Below are positions 9,604 to 17,973 of a stretch of 64,000 nucleotides of DNA, one piece after another. This stretch comes from Methanomassiliicoccaceae archaeon UBA370 (GTDB lineage Archaea; Thermoplasmatota; Thermoplasmata; Methanomassiliicoccales; Methanomethylophilaceae). The position numbers and the translations under genes were made by a program. The stretch is taken from the NCBI GenBank assembly GCA_002505345.1, contig DAUY01000002.1, forward strand, positions 1 to 64,000, written 5' to 3'. The notes under the pieces were generated by a model. The model had not been told where the DNA came from. It worked only from the letters and a program-made list of their open reading frames with translations, and searched no databases. Position 1 is the first letter of the stretch. Each line of letters opens with the position of its first letter.

Positions 9604-10401
9604 ATGATTTCAAAAGAAGAAGTCAAAGGAAAACTCAGTGAGATGTACCGTTTCAGATACATGTTCTATTCCCTGGTCAAGAAGAGCCTTTTCGGAAAAT
9701 ACAAGAATTCTGCACTGGGGTTTCTCTGGAATTTTGTAACTCCTGCAATATCCATATTGCTTTTTTATATTGTGTTCGAGAATTTTATGGGAAGGGGCAT
9801 ACCGAATTACTGGGCATATCTGTGCGTTGGGATGTTTCCCTTCTCCTTCATGAACACAAATCTGATAGGGGGGGCATCCAACATAACGTCCAACGGCGGT
9901 ATGATAAAAAAGATGTACTTCCCGCGCGAGCTGTTGCCTCTTTCCCAGGTCGCCTACACGTTGATCGTTTTCTTGATAGCATATTCCATTGTTTTTTTGA
10001 TAATGCTTCTGACAGGATTCCCCCTGAGCTCTGAAGGAATGCTGGCACTTCCCTTTTTGATAATGACAATGTTTGTCTTCTCTTTCGGAACCATATTGCT
10101 GACTTCGGCGATATCGGTGTACTCGAGGGATTTTGAATATCTTATTACCGCACTTGCGAGGGTGTTGTTCTGGGTCACCCCGATATTCTACATGATCGAT
10201 TCGATTACCGGGATACTGTCAAAAATAATATGGTTCAATCCCCTGACATATTATGTGGTGGGTTTGCAGGACATAATCTATAGGGGAGTAATGCCGAGCA
10301 GCGAACTGTTGATTGCCTGCACATTGCTTTCATTCGTAATGCTGATTATAGGAGTATACGTTTTTGAGAAACTCAAGGACGGATTTGCGGAGAGGATATG
10401 A
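9604..10401 (+). CDS. ABC-2 type polysaccharide export permease (Wzm-like)
   Basis: 265-residue membrane protein with about six transmembrane segments and the ABC-2 permease layout. The N-terminal amphipathic stretch LVKKSLFGKYKNSALGFLWN leads into TM1, and the C-terminal region FNPLTYYVVGLQDIIYRGV is typical of O-antigen or teichoic-acid type exporters. It forms the channel for moving a lipid-linked glycan out of the cytoplasm, powered by the ATPase encoded next. Its TGA overlaps the ATG of that gene (ATGA), implying translational coupling. Confidence 0.9.
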   Translation: MISKEEVKGKLSEMYRFRYMFYSLVKKSLFGKYKNSALGFLWNFVTPAISILLFYIVFENFMGRGIPNYWAYLCVGMFPFSFMNTNLIGGASNITSNGGMIKKMYFPRELLPLSQVAYTLIVFLIAYSIVFLIMLLTGFPLSSEGMLALPFLIMTMFVFSFGTILLTSAISVYSRDFEYLITALARVLFWVTPIFYMIDSITGILSKIIWFNPLTYYVVGLQDIIYRGVMPSSELLIACTLLSFVMLIIGVYVFEKLKDGFAERI

Positions 10402-13022
10402 TGGCCGAGAACGCGATAGTTGTCAGGGACATATCTAAGACGTTTACAACCAAAGCGGACTCCAATCACGAGAAGAGGATCTTCGGCAGGAGCGAGAAGA
10501 TAACCAGAAACGTGATTGAAAACATCAGTCTCGAAATCAGAAAAGGAGAAGTATTCGGCATTATCGGAAGGAACGGGTCAGGAAAAAGCACGCTTCTGAA
10601 GATGATCTCAATGATTATGAAACCAGACTCTGGCACTATAGAAATAAACGGACGGGTGGCAAGTATACTGGAGCTGGGAATGGGGTTCCATCCGGACCTC
10701 AGCGGCCGGGAGAACATACACATCAAAGGATCGATGTATGGTTTTACCAAGCAACAGATCGACGACAGAATCGATGATATGATCAAGTATGCCGAGCTCG
10801 AGGATTATATAGACCTCCCCATCAGAGTCTATTCATCGGGGATGACGTCCCGTCTGGCTTTCGCGATCATGATCAATGTGGATGCGGACATCATGATCCT
10901 GGACGAGGTGCTCTCGACAGGCGACATATCTTTCAGCAAGAAGTCCGGCGCACACTTCTCGAATATGAAAAGCAGGGGGAAAACGATAATAATAGTCTCG
11001 CACGCGATGGGGACCATGAGAGATATGTGCGACAGGGTAGCGTGGATCGACGGAGGAAAGATCAGGGAGATAGGTGCGCCCAACGTCGTATGTGGACATT
11101 ACGAGACGGAGCTGGCGGAGTCTTTCGAAGTGATAAAGGAACTTGCAGAATCCGGAGTTCCCGTATCCCAGAATGCTCTGGGGTGCATGTACCGCGACGG
11201 AATTAATGTAGATAAGGATACGGAATCCGCAAAAACATGGTTCGAGAAGGCGGCTGGCTTTGGGAACGAGGACGCGAAGATCAATCTTGCGGACATGCTC
11301 ATCGGCGAAGGTAAAACCGAGGAACGCGAAAGGGCGCTGGACCTTTACATGAGCGTCGCAAGGAAGGGCAACAGGGACGCTCGTAACAAGCTCTCTAGAC
11401 TGCTTACCCAAGAGAAGTCCGACATAGGCAGAGAGGTTGCCGAGGATTTCGTAAAGCTGCTGCCACATGGGAGCCCAACTCTGTACTACGAATACGCAGA
11501 CCTCATAATGAAGACCGCCTGGAATAACGAAGAGCGCTCGAAAGCTCTCGAGTGGTACCAGAAGTCTGCCGATTCCGGGAACGTTAACGCCATGTATCAG
11601 ATAGCAATAATGTACAGAGACGGAAACGGTCCAAAAAAGGACACATCAAAACATTTGGAATGGCTAAAGAAGGCGGCAGAAAACGGTCACGTATTGTCCC
11701 AGCTAACTCTTGGGAATATGTACCGCGATGGAATAAGAGTAGAAAGCGATGAATCGGAAGCTTTCCGATGGTATGAAATGGCTGCGAAGAACAACAATCT
11801 TGATGCGATCTACCAGGTAGCCACCATGTACCGCGAAGGCAAAGGAGTAGAAGAAAACAGGGAAGAGTCCGACAGGTGGCTCAGGCTCTATTCGGAGCAT
11901 GATGTTCTGCGTCAGATCAATATTCTCGCAGACTCGTTCGCCCATTGCAAGAACGGAGTTTACGATCCGGAGATCGGCATGAAATGGTATTCTGTAAACG
12001 CGGAGCACAACAATGCCGACTCCAAATATCAGATAGGGATGATGCTGGCCGATAGCGAAGAGGCGGAGAAGAACGCCCCTGAGGCGCTGTTTCTTTTCAA
12101 TTCCGCGGCAGATAACGGGCACTTGAATTCGGCCATCCGTTTATCGGGCCTATATGGATTGGGTCTTGCCGAAAAACCTGCTTTGGAAAAGGCCATAAAG
12201 ACGATGGATGGTCTTGCAAAGAGCGGGAACGCGTGGGCGGCCAACATCTTGGGGAACATGTATGCGAACGGCAATGTAGTGGATGCAGACGGGAGGAAAG
12301 CTGTAGAATATCTCAAGATTGCAGCTTCATCGAGTCTTCCAGGTGCGATGCAGAAACTCGGAGAGATGTACCGCGATGGCACGCTTGTCGAACGAGATTT
12401 CAAAGAATCCGTCAGATGGTTCGAGGAGGGCATTATTTCCGGTAACGCAGGTTCTGCCATGTCTCTGATAAGCATGTACGGTGCGGGAACCGCTGGTAAG
12501 GAGAAATTCGATCATGCGCTGAAAAGTCTCGAGGATATGTGCATGGGAGGAAATATTTTCGCGATGAGAACCTTAGGAAATTACTATCTGAACGGAATGG
12601 CGGTCGAGGCAAACGCGGAGAAAGCGTTTTACTGGTATATTACAGCTTCAAAGTTTGGAGATTCCCCATCTATGCACGCTGTCGGAGAGATGTATCGCGA
12701 CGGCAGGGGCACCGATAAGAACGAAGCCGAAGCGTTAAAATGCTTCATGTCCGCCGCCAAGCAGGGAAACGTGAATTCAATGCTTTCCATCATAAGGATG
12801 CACGATGCAGGCCATGCAGACTCTGAAGCCTTTGAATATGCCTTGAGACGCTTGGAACAGGTCGCCGAAGGCGGGAATCTCATCGCCATACGCACTCTTG
12901 GAAATATGCATCTGGAAGGCAAGTCCGTGCCTAAAGATATTGAAGAGGCTAAGCGCTGGTTCGAAAAATCAGCCAAGCTCGGAGACGCATTTTCACGGAA
13001 TAAACTGAAGTCCTTGGAGTGA
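10398..13022 (+). CDS. ABC exporter ATPase (Wzt-like) with long Sel1-repeat C-terminus
   Basis: 874-residue fusion. Residues 1-235 are a polysaccharide-export ATPase: Walker A GRNGSGKSTL, family segment LGMGFHPDLSGREN, signature YSSGMTSRLAF, Walker B ADIMILDEVLSTGD, switch His in IIVSHAMG. From about residue 240 to the end come some 16-18 tandem Sel1-like repeats of about 36 residues (LGCMYRDGINVDKDTESA, IAIMYRDGNGPKKDTSKH, VGEMYRDGRGTDKNEAEA). Wzt homologues often carry a C-terminal glycan-recognition domain; here a helical solenoid stands in that place. I infer it docks partner proteins or the glycosyltransferases. Sel1 repeats recur in the fusion protein at 48-3032. The gene converges with the PGI/PMI gene, with 1 nt between them. 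Confidence 0.9.
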   Translation: MMAENAIVVRDISKTFTTKADSNHEKRIFGRSEKITRNVIENISLEIRKGEVFGIIGRNGSGKSTLLKMISMIMKPDSGTIEINGRVASILELGMGFHPDLSGRENIHIKGSMYGFTKQQIDDRIDDMIKYAELEDYIDLPIRVYSSGMTSRLAFAIMINVDADIMILDEVLSTGDISFSKKSGAHFSNMKSRGKTIIIVSHAMGTMRDMCDRVAWIDGGKIREIGAPNVVCGHYETELAESFEVIKELAESGVPVSQNALGCMYRDGINVDKDTESAKTWFEKAAGFGNEDAKINLADMLIGEGKTEERERALDLYMSVARKGNRDARNKLSRLLTQEKSDIGREVAEDFVKLLPHGSPTLYYEYADLIMKTAWNNEERSKALEWYQKSADSGNVNAMYQIAIMYRDGNGPKKDTSKHLEWLKKAAENGHVLSQLTLGNMYRDGIRVESDESEAFRWYEMAAKNNNLDAIYQVATMYREGKGVEENREESDRWLRLYSEHDVLRQINILADSFAHCKNGVYDPEIGMKWYSVNAEHNNADSKYQIGMMLADSEEAEKNAPEALFLFNSAADNGHLNSAIRLSGLYGLGLAEKPALEKAIKTMDGLAKSGNAWAANILGNMYANGNVVDADGRKAVEYLKIAASSSLPGAMQKLGEMYRDGTLVERDFKESVRWFEEGIISGNAGSAMSLISMYGAGTAGKEKFDHALKSLEDMCMGGNIFAMRTLGNYYLNGMAVEANAEKAFYWYITASKFGDSPSMHAVGEMYRDGRGTDKNEAEALKCFMSAAKQGNVNSMLSIIRMHDAGHADSEAFEYALRRLEQVAEGGNLIAIRTLGNMHLEGKSVPKDIEEAKRWFEKSAKLGDAFSRNKLKSLE

Positions 13023-13023
13023 A

Positions 13024-14049
13024 TCAGTTCGGCCTTACTTTTATGGGCACGTCTTCCTTTTTTGGTTTCCCGTTGCATCTTCTCTCTATCTCGGCCTTCA
13101 GCGATTTGATAGGGTCCACGCCTATAGGGTCCACGCTATTCATAAGTGCCAGATAGTATGAAACGTAATCGCCCAGTATGATGCCTTTCAATATGCATTC
13201 CGTTCTCGTCTCGCCCTCTATCTTTACCGTGCGGAACTCGGTGCCGTACTGCTTCATGGTGAAAACGCTCGCACACACGACCTCTCTTATCGAGGGAATC
13301 TGGACATCCGGCATTATCATGACGGGGGCGAGAACGTCATTGGAAGATGCTGACCAGCCGACGATCTCGTTGTGATTGAACTCCGGCATGACGCAATTGA
13401 ACGCTACCATCTTTGAATTTTCCGATATCTGGGTCTTCCAGCGCGTGGATACCGAGGCGACCGATCTGTCTGTGCATATCACCGGTATCTTGCCGAACAT
13501 GTACTCTGCAAGCTCCAGCGCGATGTTGTCCCCGTCGCACTTCAGGCTTTCGCTGTATTTCCTGATGCTGTTGAAAGAGCTCACCACACCGAGTTCTAGG
13601 GAAGTGCCGGCCATGCGGTCGATTATCCTGCATATGTATCCGGTCATCAGGCCTATGGCCTGTCTGGGCTGCACACCGTCGCACAAGGGGACGATCAGAT
13701 CCCCACGTTGCTCGGCCATGTCCCAGAGGTCTCCTCCCGATGCGATCACGACAATTCTGCAACCTCTTTTCACGGCCTCCTCGTACATGGCCTTGGTCTC
13801 CCAGGTATTGCCTGAATAGCTTGATATGACCGCGAGGGTCTTTTCGGACGCCCAGGCCGGGAATACGGGATATCTGAGAACACATATGTTAATGCGGGAA
13901 GCATCGTAGCACATATCGCAGACGATGTCGCCGGATATGCCGGAGCCGCCCATCCCGCACAGTATTATGCCGTTGCAACATTCGAAATCTATATCGAAGT
14001 CGGGAGCAAGGTCGAAGGAGTTCCTGAGGTCGTCGACGAACCTGTCCAT
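13024..14049 (-). CDS. Bifunctional phosphoglucose/phosphomannose isomerase-like SIS protein
   Basis: 341-residue protein with two SIS domains. ILCGMGGSGISGDIVCD near residue 30 and VISSYSGNTWETKAMYEEA near 75 are the sugar-phosphate loops of archaeal PGI/PMI, and MPEFNHNEIVGW carries the conserved His and Glu. It would interconvert glucose-6-P, fructose-6-P and mannose-6-P, feeding NDP-sugar synthesis. The window has a second homologue at 39860-40933 in a housekeeping operon, so this copy in the glycan cluster may be specialised. It is monocistronic, with 203 nt of AT-rich sequence on its 5' side. Confidence 0.85.
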   Translation of the reverse strand: MDRFVDDLRNSFDLAPDFDIDFECCNGIILCGMGGSGISGDIVCDMCYDASRINICVLRYPVFPAWASEKTLAVISSYSGNTWETKAMYEEAVKRGCRIVVIASGGDLWDMAEQRGDLIVPLCDGVQPRQAIGLMTGYICRIIDRMAGTSLELGVVSSFNSIRKYSESLKCDGDNIALELAEYMFGKIPVICTDRSVASVSTRWKTQISENSKMVAFNCVMPEFNHNEIVGWSASSNDVLAPVMIMPDVQIPSIREVVCASVFTMKQYGTEFRTVKIEGETRTECILKGIILGDYVSYYLALMNSVDPIGVDPIKSLKAEIERRCNGKPKKEDVPIKVRPN

Positions 14050-14252
14050 CTGGCCCTGCAGATCCTTGTAACAGCCCTATTGTCTATTCATTTAGGAAAT
14101 CGCCCTAACATTAGATTGCATACCGTAATATAAACATAATCTGCTGGACAGCATCAAATGATGATTTTTTAAATGCCGTTAATAAAAATATCATCCACAT
14201 CCCGACCTTAAGATTTAGCATTGTTTTTCCTTTTAATTCAAAGGTTGCTTTT
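14050..14252. other. Intergenic region, AT-rich, no gene seen
   Basis: 203 nt between the PGI/PMI gene start and the HAD gene stop, both on the minus strand. It has several T-rich runs (ttttttaaatgcc, ttgtttttcctttt) and should hold the terminator of the HAD operon and the PGI/PMI promoter. I found no coding potential and no RNA gene. Confidence 0.4.
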
Positions 14253-15953
14253 TCAGCCGTTCCTCAGTCTGTTCATAATGCTGCGGAAGTAGTCCCTGAA
14301 CTTGTTCTTTATCAGCAGGGGGGCATCCGACATCGAAAAGATCAGGTCGTGGTATTCCGAGTGGGCAGGGTCGCTCGCCCATCTTATTGCCTTCATATTT
14401 TCCGTCTCGTCGGTACTCATATTTCTCCAGAAGGAGCGGAGCCATTCCCCTATAGCTTCGTATTCGATCGACGGCACATATTCACCGAAGATCGAGATAA
14501 GGTTCTTTGCGTAATCGTCCGATCCTGCCGTTATCATTCCCGAAGCGTATTTCCTGTACTGTTCGGCCGGGTCGTCATCGTCAAAGTAGACCGGCTTTCC
14601 GGAGCTGTCGATGCTACGTATCCGTCCTTCGCTGGATGTCATCAGGAATTCCGGCAGGTCTATGGAGGTAAGGCTCAGGAACGCCCTGTGTCCGTCGTGG
14701 AATCCGGCGGCCCTGCCGTCCGATCCGGAATAGAGCAATGTGAAGTATATGCCGGTCGTCTTCTTTCCGGAGGCGGTGCCGATAAGCTTCTGGGAAGAGA
14801 ACTTCTCTGTGGTCGCGTCTACCACGTAGACGTGTTCTTTGGAACCGGTGTATTTTTCGATGTAACGGCCGTATTTTTCGAGTTCTTCGTTCATAAGGGC
14901 TTCGAACAGCTGCCTGTTGTCTCTGAACAGGTCTTTCGTATTTCCCCCGAGTGCTTTCACTTGGGGATGTTCAGAAAAGAAACCTGCGATGTCGTCTTCG
15001 TAACCGGGATAGTCGTGTCCGTTTATGCCGAACAGTATGTTGAACGTCCTTACCGCGTAGATGTAATGGTTTTCGATATCCCCGTACATTATGTCGTATG
15101 CCCTCCGGGCGTTGTACCCGTCCCTGGCGACGAAGAGGAGCACGCCATCCTTATCCGCGGTCCTTTCGATGAATGTGGCGAAGGCCGAATTAACCGGACC
15201 GCCGTATCTGTATCCGATTTCGTACCAGAAATTGTCTTTCGGTACGTTCATAGAATGTAGCGCATCCATAGCGACGGTCACCGAACGGCCGAGGCTCCTA
15301 TTCCTTCTGTAATATCTGTACTCTCTTTTGTGTTCCGAAAAGTAGCGGTCTATTACCTTGGGATACTTCAACGCCCTTATGCCCATCTTCGAAGGAGTCT
15401 TCACGTCCGAAACGATGCCGTCGCCTATATGTACCAAATCTTCAGGGCCGATGCCCAGGTCCTCCAGCACGAGGGAAAACAGCTCTCCGGAATGTTTGCT
15501 CTTCCTGTGCTCGCACGACACGTACAGATGTTCGTACCCTTCGAAGCCGTTCTTACCCAGTACTTCGGATAAAAAAACCGACGGAAGGTACATGTCGGAA
15601 AGGAGCAGGATGCGTTTTCCGGATCTTTTCAATTCGTCGAACACGGCCTTCATCTCGGGGTTCGGCAGTAGCACCTGCCGTTCGAAAAGAAGCTCCTGTT
15701 CTTTCAGGTCTTTGAAACGGCCGTCGATCCCGTCGTATATCTCGTCCAGCGTGACCTCTTCAAATTCTTTGGAACGTGAGGTCCTTTCGGCCCGTATACG
15801 TTCGGTGGCGAATCCGGGCCTTCGGAGATGGGACTCCATATGGCGGAAGAGGTCGACCGGTGAAACGTAGGGTCTTAGAAGAAGGGTATCGAAAACATCG
15901 AAAGAGACGAAACCGTACTTTTCAGTCTCTTTCAGTATATCGGCCGCATCCAT
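14253..15953 (-). CDS. HAD-family hydrolase, large surface-polysaccharide-associated type
   Basis: 566-residue protein. The N-terminal ~220 residues are a HAD domain: motif I FDVFDTLLLRP (nucleophile Asp near 19), motif II LLLSDMYLP, and HIGDGIVSDVKTPSKMGI with the acidic pair of motif IV. The remaining ~340 residues, which include a DGVLLFVARDGYNARRAYD segment and a KNKFRDYFRS tail, resemble the C-terminal region of predicted HAD proteins (COG5610 type) found in polysaccharide loci. Substrate is unknown. It begins 4 nt after the epimerase stop and ends the three-gene minus-strand operon GT2-epimerase-HAD. Confidence 0.75.
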   Translation of the reverse strand: MDAADILKETEKYGFVSFDVFDTLLLRPYVSPVDLFRHMESHLRRPGFATERIRAERTSRSKEFEEVTLDEIYDGIDGRFKDLKEQELLFERQVLLPNPEMKAVFDELKRSGKRILLLSDMYLPSVFLSEVLGKNGFEGYEHLYVSCEHRKSKHSGELFSLVLEDLGIGPEDLVHIGDGIVSDVKTPSKMGIRALKYPKVIDRYFSEHKREYRYYRRNRSLGRSVTVAMDALHSMNVPKDNFWYEIGYRYGGPVNSAFATFIERTADKDGVLLFVARDGYNARRAYDIMYGDIENHYIYAVRTFNILFGINGHDYPGYEDDIAGFFSEHPQVKALGGNTKDLFRDNRQLFEALMNEELEKYGRYIEKYTGSKEHVYVVDATTEKFSSQKLIGTASGKKTTGIYFTLLYSGSDGRAAGFHDGHRAFLSLTSIDLPEFLMTSSEGRIRSIDSSGKPVYFDDDDPAEQYRKYASGMITAGSDDYAKNLISIFGEYVPSIEYEAIGEWLRSFWRNMSTDETENMKAIRWASDPAHSEYHDLIFSMSDAPLLIKNKFRDYFRSIMNRLRNG

Positions 15954-15957
15954 TCTA

Positions 15958-16866
15958 TCACAGCCGTGCCAGCTCCGCCCTCACCGACTCTCTGACGGCG
16001 CTCTCGGAATCGTATTTGAAGGTCCATCCCTTCGCCCTCGCTTTGGAGATGTCGAACATGTATCTCGGCACGTCCCCTTCCCAGCCGGTGCTTCCCCCCG
16101 TGTACGCATACTCCGGGCAGACGCCCATCTCCTCGCATATTATGTCCGCTATGCCGTTGACCGTTATCGAAGAATCGTTCGATATGTTGTAGACCTCGAC
16201 GCCCCTCGTGCGCTTGGAAAAGTAGACGATCCCGTTCAGTATGTCCGATATGTGGGCGTACTGCTTCTCCTGCTTGCCGTCCCCCAGTATCTCCAGCTTC
16301 TCGGGGTCGTTCTTTATCTTGTTCATGAAGTCGAACGTTACGCCGTGGGTCATTTTAGGTCCCACAACGTTCGGAAGGCGGAATATCAGGGCGTCGAACC
16401 CGTTCAGCGAAGAGTATGCCTTGATCAGCGACTCGGACGCCAGCTTGTACGCCCCGTAGTATGAGACGGGACGCAGGTCCCCCATGTCCTCCCTCAGCAG
16501 GCCCTCCCTGTTTCCGTACACCGCGGAGGACGAAGAGAAGAACAGCTTCCCGATCCCGTTGAGCCTGATGCACTCGAGGACCGACCTGGTGGTTAGAAAG
16601 GTCTGCTGGAACTCCAAGATAGCAAGCTCTTCCCTCGGACGGACGTCGGTGTTGGCGGCAAGATGGAATACGGCGTCGCATCCTTTTCCGACCTTCGCAA
16701 GCTCTTCAACGTCGGTGACGTCGATGGCCACAGACCTGAACCATTCGTTCTTCGGCCTGTAGCCGGGACCGCGGTCCGCCGAAACGACGTTCCAGCCGTC
16801 CCTCAGCAGGCGGTCGATCAGATGATGGCCGATGAAGCCCGAACCTCCGGTTACAAGTGCTTTCAT
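15958..16866 (-). CDS. NAD-dependent nucleotide-sugar epimerase/dehydratase
   Basis: 302-residue extended SDR. The Rossmann motif VTGGSGFIGHHLIDRLL is at the N-terminus, the acidic cofactor residue follows VVSADRG, the Ser region is FFSSSSAVYG, and the catalytic Tyr-Lys pair is in YYGAYKLASE. It is a 4-epimerase or 4,6-dehydratase type enzyme; the substrate cannot be assigned. ATG at 16866 overlaps the upstream GT2 stop (ATGA), and the glycine motif starts six residues later, so longer in-frame starts are unlikely. Confidence 0.88.
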   Translation of the reverse strand: MKALVTGGSGFIGHHLIDRLLRDGWNVVSADRGPGYRPKNEWFRSVAIDVTDVEELAKVGKGCDAVFHLAANTDVRPREELAILEFQQTFLTTRSVLECIRLNGIGKLFFSSSSAVYGNREGLLREDMGDLRPVSYYGAYKLASESLIKAYSSLNGFDALIFRLPNVVGPKMTHGVTFDFMNKIKNDPEKLEILGDGKQEKQYAHISDILNGIVYFSKRTRGVEVYNISNDSSITVNGIADIICEEMGVCPEYAYTGGSTGWEGDVPRYMFDISKARAKGWTFKYDSESAVRESVRAELARL

Positions 16867-17852
16867 CTTTTTTTGAGCCTCCCGCCGAATACCTTGCCGT
16901 TCCTGTAATAGAAGAACTTCAGAAAAATGTTTATCGCGGTGTAGTAAGAGGACGGCCAAACGCTTAGCCAAACATATTCCGGCGACAGAGGGTCGCTGAG
17001 CTCTTTCTTCATCATTTTCCTGCATTCCTCGCTTTTTATGTAGTTCATGAAGTGCCCCAGGTCCATATGGGCGGCCGAACGCACCCTCATCAGCGCGGAC
17101 CTTCTTCCGAACTCCTTTCCGAACTCATCGTCTTCGGAATCGAAATGCACGTTCAGATCGGAGTACACTTCCACCTCGCAGGCCCCCCTTACGTTCTGCT
17201 TCGTGAAGCAGATCGAAGAGGGGTTCTGATAGTAAAGATACATCGGTTTGTCGCAGTAGCAGTAGGTGCCGCATTTTTCCAGGACGCGGTAGATGAAATC
17301 TATGTCTTCGGCGTAGCTTCCCTCGATGAATCTTAGTCCGTTATCCTTGAGGAATTTTCTTCGCAGGAGCATAGACCAAGCAGTCACGGGGACCATCTCG
17401 TAAGCACGGAATCGCAACGCCTCCTTTCCCGTTGCTACGGTGATGCGGGCGTCCCACGCAGGCTCCCTGTATTTCACGTCCGTAGAACGCACGAAGTTGC
17501 ACTGGCACACGTCGGCCCGATACTTTTCGGCCATGCCGAACATGGTCCTCATGAAGTCCGGGTACGGGACATCGTCCGCGTCCAGGAACCAGACGTAATC
17601 GCCCAGGGCCGCGTCGAGACCGAGATTCCGGGCCTCCCCCAAAACACCTGCCCCTCTCTGGATTATAATACGGTGCTCGCCCAGTACGCTGGTCATTTCA
17701 CGTATCTTCTCAAGGGAGTCGTCCGTGGTCTTGATGTCAACGACGAAGATGACCTCCATCCCGTCGAAATCCTGGGCCCTGAGAGCCTTTGAAACCCTCT
17801 CGATGGACCCCGATTCGTTGTATACGGGGATGACTACGCTCACTCTTGCCAA
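16863..17852 (-). CDS. GT2 family glycosyltransferase
   Basis: 329-residue GT-A enzyme. It starts VSVVIPVYNESGSIERV, has the VVDIKTTDDS segment where most relatives have NDGSTDDS, and carries the metal-binding FLDADD near residue 95. The C-terminal ~130 residues are basic and helical. It is the first gene of an operon with the epimerase and HAD genes, overlapping the epimerase start by 4 nt, so it likely transfers the sugar that the epimerase makes. Confidence 0.88.
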   Translation of the reverse strand: MARVSVVIPVYNESGSIERVSKALRAQDFDGMEVIFVVDIKTTDDSLEKIREMTSVLGEHRIIIQRGAGVLGEARNLGLDAALGDYVWFLDADDVPYPDFMRTMFGMAEKYRADVCQCNFVRSTDVKYREPAWDARITVATGKEALRFRAYEMVPVTAWSMLLRRKFLKDNGLRFIEGSYAEDIDFIYRVLEKCGTYCYCDKPMYLYYQNPSSICFTKQNVRGACEVEVYSDLNVHFDSEDDEFGKEFGRRSALMRVRSAAHMDLGHFMNYIKSEECRKMMKKELSDPLSPEYVWLSVWPSSYYTAINIFLKFFYYRNGKVFGGRLKKR

Positions 17853-17973
17853 CAGGACACCAGCGGAGGGCTATACGGAATCCCAGTTTATAGTTTGTTC
17901 AGAAACCTCCCGTAGTGCGGAACTATCGGGAGATAATATAAACCGAACAACACATTGAGGTGCCAGTGTTTAC

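Noticed and set aside
11099..12515. Several minus-strand open frames within the Sel1 region
   Set aside because: They mirror the repeated codons of the Sel1 array; the plus-strand frame is continuous and repeat-consistent.
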